From Linnemannia schmuckeri (Eukaryota > Mortierellomycota > Mortierellomycetes > Mortierellales > Mortierellaceae): 64,000 nt of DNA. The position numbers and the translations under genes are program-made. Below the pieces are notes generated by a model that saw only the letters and a list, made by a program, of their open reading frames with translations, ran no database searches and was not told the origin of the DNA. Below are positions 58,336 through 64,000 of the stretch, piece after piece. The DNA lies in assembly GCA_029449235.1 (NCBI GenBank), contig JANATG010000006.1:2108001-2172000 (forward strand). The letters are read 5' to 3'. The stretch's first letter is position 1. Every line of letters starts with the position of its first letter.

Positions 58336-60871
58336 ATGGCCAAACAACCTAACCAGCTCATGCGCGAGTACAAGCTCGTCGTCGTCGGTGGAGGAGGTAA
58401 ACCATCATTCACTTACACTCTTACACTCTTGATGCACCTTAACTGCTATCAACTCCACCACACTACCGCAACCACCTCTACTACCTTCACTACAACCACA
58501 CTTGATATCATCCCGTCCAGTCCAATACTACCCCTTGTCAAAACGATATCCTTATTTTCCCTTGTCCTTTGCTCTGCTCACTTTGTCCCTTCCCTCCTAT
58601 CCCGCATAAGAGTACAAACAAACAAAGCAAGATACGCATAAACACTCTCGGCGCATACGCAGCAGAACACATGCTGTCTTCACTTCATGCTCAACTCGCG
58701 CTCGCCCCTCAGAGTGCAACAACATTAAGACACAACGAAATCACAGACACTTCAAAAAAAAAAAGCTGGTCATTCTAGCTACAACAACACCAACAATAAG
58801 ACCATGAAGTTAGAACAAGGAAGAAAAAAAAGACGAAAAAATAATAGTGACATACGCATACACTTTTGGCACGGAACAGACATCGAGTCTGACTTGTTCG
58901 ATCAACGGATGGACCTTTTCCAAATATCGCCTTCAGCGTACACATGACCAACTGGTCGTTGTGAAGGGAAGGACATGGCATGCAAAACACACATAGCAAA
59001 AACAGCAACGAGAGCAAGGGCCTATGTCTTGTCTCAGCGTTTTGCTTGCTTATGGCAGGGGCGGCAGGAATATATTCCATCACCCGATTCTTCCCTACTA
59101 TCGCCTGCCTGCCTGTCTGCCAACCTGCTTACCTTCCAGCCTGTCCAACTGTGGACCCTGGTATTCCTGACAAGAACCCTCTACGACTCTTCGCAAAGCA
59201 ATCAGCAGAGTATAGATATCTAACCCTTTTCATCGTTCTTTTCTATCGTGCTCGCTTTTCGCTCCTTTGGTGAATAGGTGTCGGAAAATCGGCATTGACA
59301 ATTCAGTTCATTCAGTCACACTTCGTGGACGAGTATGATCCTACCATCGAAGGTATGTTGGTAGCAATACTGTCGTTGGGACGAGGAAGCGCTATAAAGG
59401 ATATATAAAGACACATGGATATCAAGGAAGAAGGAAGAAAGACAAACGCACACCTACTTCGGCCAACGCAAACCAATCTGTTATTCCAACTCTCCATTGG
59501 AAGAAAGCAACAGCAACGGGCATGACTTAGTGTTTATCTTTCGTCTCTTTTTCTTTCTTTTCTTTTCTTTTCTTTTCTTTTCTTTTCTTTGCGCTTTGGA
59601 CCATTGTTTGTGTGTATTCATCCGGTGCCTTCCCTTCGTCTCCCTTGGTCCTTGCTTTTTTCCCTCCCTGACACGGAATAGATTCGTACCGTAAGCAGTG
59701 CGTGATTGATGAGGAGGTCGCTCTCCTTGATGTCCTTGATACCGCTGGTCAAGAAGAATACAGGTAAATGCCGCGCCGCGATTAATGGTGATGATGTGAT
59801 AACTTGAAGCCCTTGTACCCTTCAATTGGTACCTCTAGCTTTTTCTCTTGTATCTTTGTCATCCACTTGTTTCTGTTCGTGTGTTTTTTATGAAAGTTAT
59901 GGGAGGTTAAAGAGAGTTGGGAAGGGGGACATTCCTTCCAGACGGATATCTCCAAAAGAGATCACTCGACAGAGGCGACGGTACAAAAAAAAAAAAAGCT
60001 CTCGTTGTCTCCACTATCCCAACTCTGTTCGTTTCTTTCCTATTTATCTGTCTGTTGGATGTCCTCTTTAGTTCCTTGTTTGTATGGTGGTTGCTGTCTG
60101 TTTGTTTGGTGTTGATTTTTTTTTGAGATGGGCTCATTTGTACGATGTTGAGACTATGCCAGGGATTTCCTTGTCTTGGTCTGTTGTCGGCTTTGCCTTT
60201 GCCTCTGCATTCATTTCAAACAGACTGGGGACCAATAGCAAAAAAAGCAACGTCCATTGATGCCGTTCAATACCTATCATCACTAAACGCCTTAAACATT
60301 TATTGCTTCTCTCCTCGTTTAGTGCAATGCGCGAGCAATACATGCGCACAGGCGAGGGCTTCTTGCTGGTCTACTCGATCACATCCCGCAATTCGTTTGA
60401 AGAAATTTCGACCTTTTACCAGCAGATCCTCCGTGTCAAGGACAAGGATTTTTTCCCCATCATCCTCGTTGCCAACAAGTGTGATCTCGAGCACGAGCGC
60501 CAAGTTTCCACTCATGGTATGTATGATTTTATGTACCCTTGTGCTTAATTAATTAGCATACATGCATTAGCTGTCAATAGCCGATCATATTCAAAACTGA
60601 CCGACTCGACGATAAATTTTGCTTATGAACGTACATAGAGGGTCGCGAGCTTGCCAAGCAGTTCAACTCGCGTTTGATCGAGTCATCGGCCAAGCAGAGG
60701 ATCAACGTGGACGAGTCATTCTACAACCTTGTGCGCGAGATTCGTCGTTTCAACAAGGAGGCACACAGCCAGCCCCAGAACGGCCAATACGGATACTCCC
60801 AACAAGGACAGGGCTATGGCAACCAGTTGGATGACAAGGAGGACAAGGGATGCTGCTGCCTGATTATGTAA
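58336..60871 (+). CDS. RAS1: Ras family small GTPase
   Basis: Exons 58336-58396, 59278-59352, 59682-59763, 60323-60516 and 60639-60871 join in frame to 214 residues. Ras switches between GDP and GTP at the plasma membrane and, in fungi, feeds cAMP and MAPK pathways controlling growth and morphogenesis. Motifs: P-loop GGGGVGKS (residues 18-25), switch [21 protein letters not shown] with the catalytic Gln, NKCD, and SSAKQR as the guanine-base motif. The N-terminus has a yeast-like extension (MAKQPNQLM). The hypervariable tail is Gln/Gly/Tyr-rich and ends CCCLIM: a CAAX box (CLIM) for prenylation with upstream cysteines for possible palmitoylation. Introns 1 and 3 are long (881 and 559 bp). Whether this is the RAS1 or RAS2 orthologue is not resolved. 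Confidence 0.96.
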
Positions 60872-63480
60872 AATCTGTAACACATTCCTTTTCTTATTGG
60901 TTATTTTTGTTTTGTTTCCTAAGTTATTTATTCCCTCTCGCCCTTCCCCCTCCTTCCTTCCTCCCTTGTCAACTTGTTACTATTTTCGCGTCTCTTTTCT
61001 TCGTCTTCCTATAAATGCCCCTTTTTCTTCTTCACCTCTACAGCAAAGTTCCTTTTCGTGCAAGCAGTCCCCCTTCTTTTTTCAACTGACCCCATTCTTG
61101 ACAAGGCATACCCTTGGACGTTCAAAAAAAGAAATACACACAAAAAAAAAGAAAATCAGACAATAACCTTTTTCCGATAATAAAATTTCGTAATACCATT
61201 AGTTATCATACTTGCTTAGTTCCTTGTCCAACGTGTTGCAGGTTTTCTACAAGGTGATGAAGGATTATTATGAGGCTGAACCGTGAACAGAAGTGAGATG
61301 CTGGAAATACGGTTATTCTGCAGCACCCAAAATGGGAATGAACGGACCCAGTGCCCAGCCCAAGCGCAGATTGCTCTTTACATCTCTTTTTCCAAACAGG
61401 GGAAGCGACCAAGGAAACATCTCAACATAGTGCAACATAGGGATGGGTCTCGTTCATTCTTTGCGTTTGTGTGTTGTGGGTCTGCTGCTCATATCACTTT
61501 GCTTCTTGATCACACACAGACCACCCATCTACCCACTGATCAGCTCATGCACCCACCGGGTTGCTCTCTTTCTTTTCATCCATCGCCCATGACCATCACA
61601 TTTCCGATCAGCGTAATTTTATTATTTTTTATTTTTAACAACGTTGCAGATTTGCCGATGAGATGCGATACGATTAAAGTCATGAAAAAAAAAATACAGA
61701 CAAGGAGACAAAGAAATGTGCTGCAGGGTGAAGAGCGAGAACAAGAAGAAGCGGGGGAGAAATAAGTCTCACTCCAAGACTGGGAGAAGCAAAGCAAATT
61801 ACAAGGATAAAGGAAGGGAGTTAAGAGCGAGAAGATGCAAGGGATAAATGATGGAGAACTCCGTTTTCCGTTTGACAACAGTTTTTTCCTTTGCGGTTTT
61901 TTCTTTTTGGTCTTGTGGTATATGTGTGCAAGATGGCCCAGCCTCTCTTTTTAATGCTTCGCTGCCTTTTACTTGTAGAGGGGTTGAGATCTTGTATCAG
62001 AAGTCGACACGCAGAAGACGCGTTGATGGATGTGAAATAAGTTTGATGGAGTATTATAGACTCATTCAAGACTGGCTGGAGCATACTTTGATTTAAGCTT
62101 GTGATTTTCGTCTCGATGACAAAATCTATATCAAAAAATGGTGGCGCACTAAAATCACGGCCGGCCGACCTTTCCGTTTTCCAAATGTGTGATATCGACA
62201 CCCACTATACACGTCGCCGTTTTTCCTTCTCGTTACTCTTTGCTATCCGCCCTTATGTTCACTGGGCCTGTCAGAACCTCAAAAACAGGCACGAGGATGT
62301 ATTTCCATAGATCTGATCCATCCAAGATGATCGCGAAGGTTTACTTTTGTGATGCATGGAATTAACATCGACTGGCACCTTTGTGCCTCATTGTCTGGTC
62401 CCTGATCATCACAGTCCTTTGCATCATGCTCGCTTCTTTTGTGCCTGTGTGTACCTTCTGATCGACATCTCTTCTCGCAGTACTAGTACACGACCCTGAG
62501 CTAACCCACAGGCTAACATCCAGGATCAACGAACAAGCCGGCTCCTTTTCTTGCTCATTTGTCTGTTTGTCAGTCGCTGCAGAACCAGCTATGACGAGAA
62601 TCACAGAAAAGGGTGTCACGAACCGAACCCAAAGAAAGTGAAAGAGAGATTCCTCATTCGCATTTCCTTTCGCTCGTTTTTTTTTTTATTGGTCAGGCTC
62701 ATTCCAATTGCGGCTGACATTCTAACTCCTTCCTGGCAAAAAAAAAAAAAAAAAAAAAAAGAGTATAGTAGCTATGTATGTGTCTAGTTATGGATACTAT
62801 TTCTTCCCGTAGCTATGGGCTTGTTGGCCTGTCGCGCTGTGCATAGGTGTTTGTCCTTTCATGGACAACAGGGATGACCATTACATGGGTCTACTACGAC
62901 TAACAGCCATGAGTTAAAAACTTTAGTTTTGATAGAGCGGAGTGCATTGACCACTCCTTTCATTTTGATGTTCTGAGTCCCTGCCCTTCCAACGGACAGC
63001 TCAGCGCTTCAAGCTCCAGAAAGGGAAAGAGAATGAGTATTGAATGATCAAGAGAAGGGACTGCATTGTCCTCATTGAGGCTAATCTGATTCCAATTGCA
63101 GCCAAAAGACGAAGGTCCTTCTTTCTACTGAGGCTGATTCAGTTGCAATAGTGAGATGGCGTCCAGAATCAGACGCCCTTCCTTCAATTTCACATGAGTA
63201 TGCGTGCTATGCCTGTATGTTCTCCTTAGTATCCCCCTTTATGTTCGCTCAGGTCAGTTCAGTTACTTGTCGTTTGTCTTTTCTGTTCTCGTCTTTTCTT
63301 GTCTCTTCTTTTCTCCTCTCTCTCACTTTCTCTTTTCTCTTCTCTCCTCTTTCTTCTCCTTTTTGACACCTTCCCTTCGCCTTCTCTTCCTCTATCCTCG
63401 CCCTGTTCTTCCATACCTTCTTTCCTTCTTTCCTTCTTTCATTGCCTTAACGTCCATCCTCACTTCCTCTTCCTCTTCCT
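60872..63480. other. Non-coding region downstream of Ras
   Basis: 2.6 kb with no convincing gene. It holds an A23 run (62738-62760) and CT-rich DNA from ~63270 onward. Open frames here are short and Phe/Ser-rich or Arg/Lys-rich and match no known family. Confidence 0.5.
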
Positions 63481-63492
63481 CTTCCTCCTCTT

Positions 63493-63588
63493 CCTCCACC
63501 TCCACCTCCACCTCCACCTCCACCTCCACCTCCACCTCCACCTCCACCTCCACCTCCACCTCCACCTCCACCTCCACCTCCACCTCCA
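63493..63588. repeat. Hexanucleotide array (CCTCCA)16
   Basis: About 16 tandem copies of CCTCCA (TGGAGG on the minus strand), following (TTCCTC)n-like DNA. The G-rich strand has evenly spaced GG pairs. It lies upstream of a TATATAT (63613 region) and a CT-rich stretch, so it may be in a promoter. Confidence 0.95.
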
Positions 63589-63988
63589 CTCCCACGTCCC
63601 GCCCCCTTCTTCTATATATCACCAACGGGACCACGACCTCTCATCAATTGTATGCACACTTCGCCTTTCACTTGTTATTGTTAGCCGTTAATTAAGACGT
63701 GCCATGCTGAGCCCAATCACATCCGCCATACATCATTTCATATACTCTGTTCTTGTCATTCGCCCTCTTCACCATCTCTTCACCTTGTCCCACCCAACCA
63801 ACCTCCCCCACACATTCACACGGACTCTCTTCTCTGATATCCATTCAAACGCGACAAATAACTCTAACCGCCTTCAACTTCACTCTTCTGCGACCATAAC
63901 GACTGTGAAAACGCTCAATAGAATAATACTTCTCAACCAACTTGTAAACTAAAGGAAACAGGATCACCAATACAAAATATAAAGAAAA

Positions 63989-64000
63989 GATGTCGACAGC
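63989..64000 (+). CDS. Possible start of a gene cut by the window edge
   Basis: An ATG (ATGTCGACAGC) follows ~370 bp of CT- then A-rich leader-like DNA downstream of a TATATAT motif near 63613. Only four codons are in view, so this is a guess from layout. Confidence 0.15.

Noticed and set aside
63392..63634. Val-Glu repeat protein on the minus strand
   Set aside because: Simply the translation of the (TGGAGG)n array; no gene context.
1..64000. CRISPR arrays, bacterial operons or prophage
   Set aside because: Spliceosomal introns, a nuclear tRNA and eukaryote-only families throughout; no spaced direct repeats of CRISPR type.

Overview
The window is nuclear DNA of a filamentous, early-diverging fungus. 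Genes are cut by short GT-AG introns. Several families are fungal or nearly so (MGM101, an Ndt80/PhoG regulator, DUF1769, a yapsin-like protease), while FIBP and KHDC4, which I associate mainly with animals, are also present. Intergenic DNA is rich in pyrimidine tracts and very long homopolymers. A Mortierella-like fungus (Mortierellomycota) fits best, but that is inference. All exon joins given were worked out by hand from splice signals, reading frame and family resemblance.

Region 1 (0.5-19.1 kb) is gene-dense: SDHAF2 (+), ZNHIT3 (-), FIBP (+), YJU2 (-), a transportin-3/MTR10 importin (+), pantetheine-phosphate adenylyltransferase (-), KHDC4 (-), a decayed Tc1/mariner element, MGM101 (-) and a small secreted-peptide precursor (-). 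ZNHIT3 (snoRNP assembly), YJU2 (spliceosome), transportin-3 (SR-protein import) and KHDC4 (splicing regulation) all serve RNA processing; SDHAF2 and MGM101 are mitochondrial.

Region 2 (20.5-27.6 kb) is a nest of mobile DNA. Two tandem copies of a composite repeat carry a Pol III B-box-like motif, a retroelement-tail sequence, hairpins and a tRNA-like fold. The second copy is split by a 3.45-kb poly(A)-ended retroelement with a perfect 18-bp target duplication. That element encodes a Ser/Pro-rich region, coiled coil, RNase H and zinc knuckles but no reverse transcriptase. A tRNA-Leu(CAG) follows, then a 5'-truncated relative of the same element.

Region 3 (27.6-48.4 kb): a gene-free stretch, then an MFS transporter (+), ARMC8/GID5 (-), a second gene-poor stretch, a GPI-type aspartyl protease (+), a GNAT acetyltransferase (+) and an Ndt80-type transcription factor (-). 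Region 4 (48.4-64 kb): a 6.9-kb gene desert upstream of the Ndt80-type gene, a DUF1769 protein (+), a Ras GTPase with long introns (+), and 3.1 kb of non-coding, repeat-containing DNA.

The most interesting items are the 72-residue secreted precursor ending in a Kex2 site plus a short two-cysteine peptide, the RT-less RNase H retroelement, and the Tc1 insertion 8 bp past the MGM101 stop codon.
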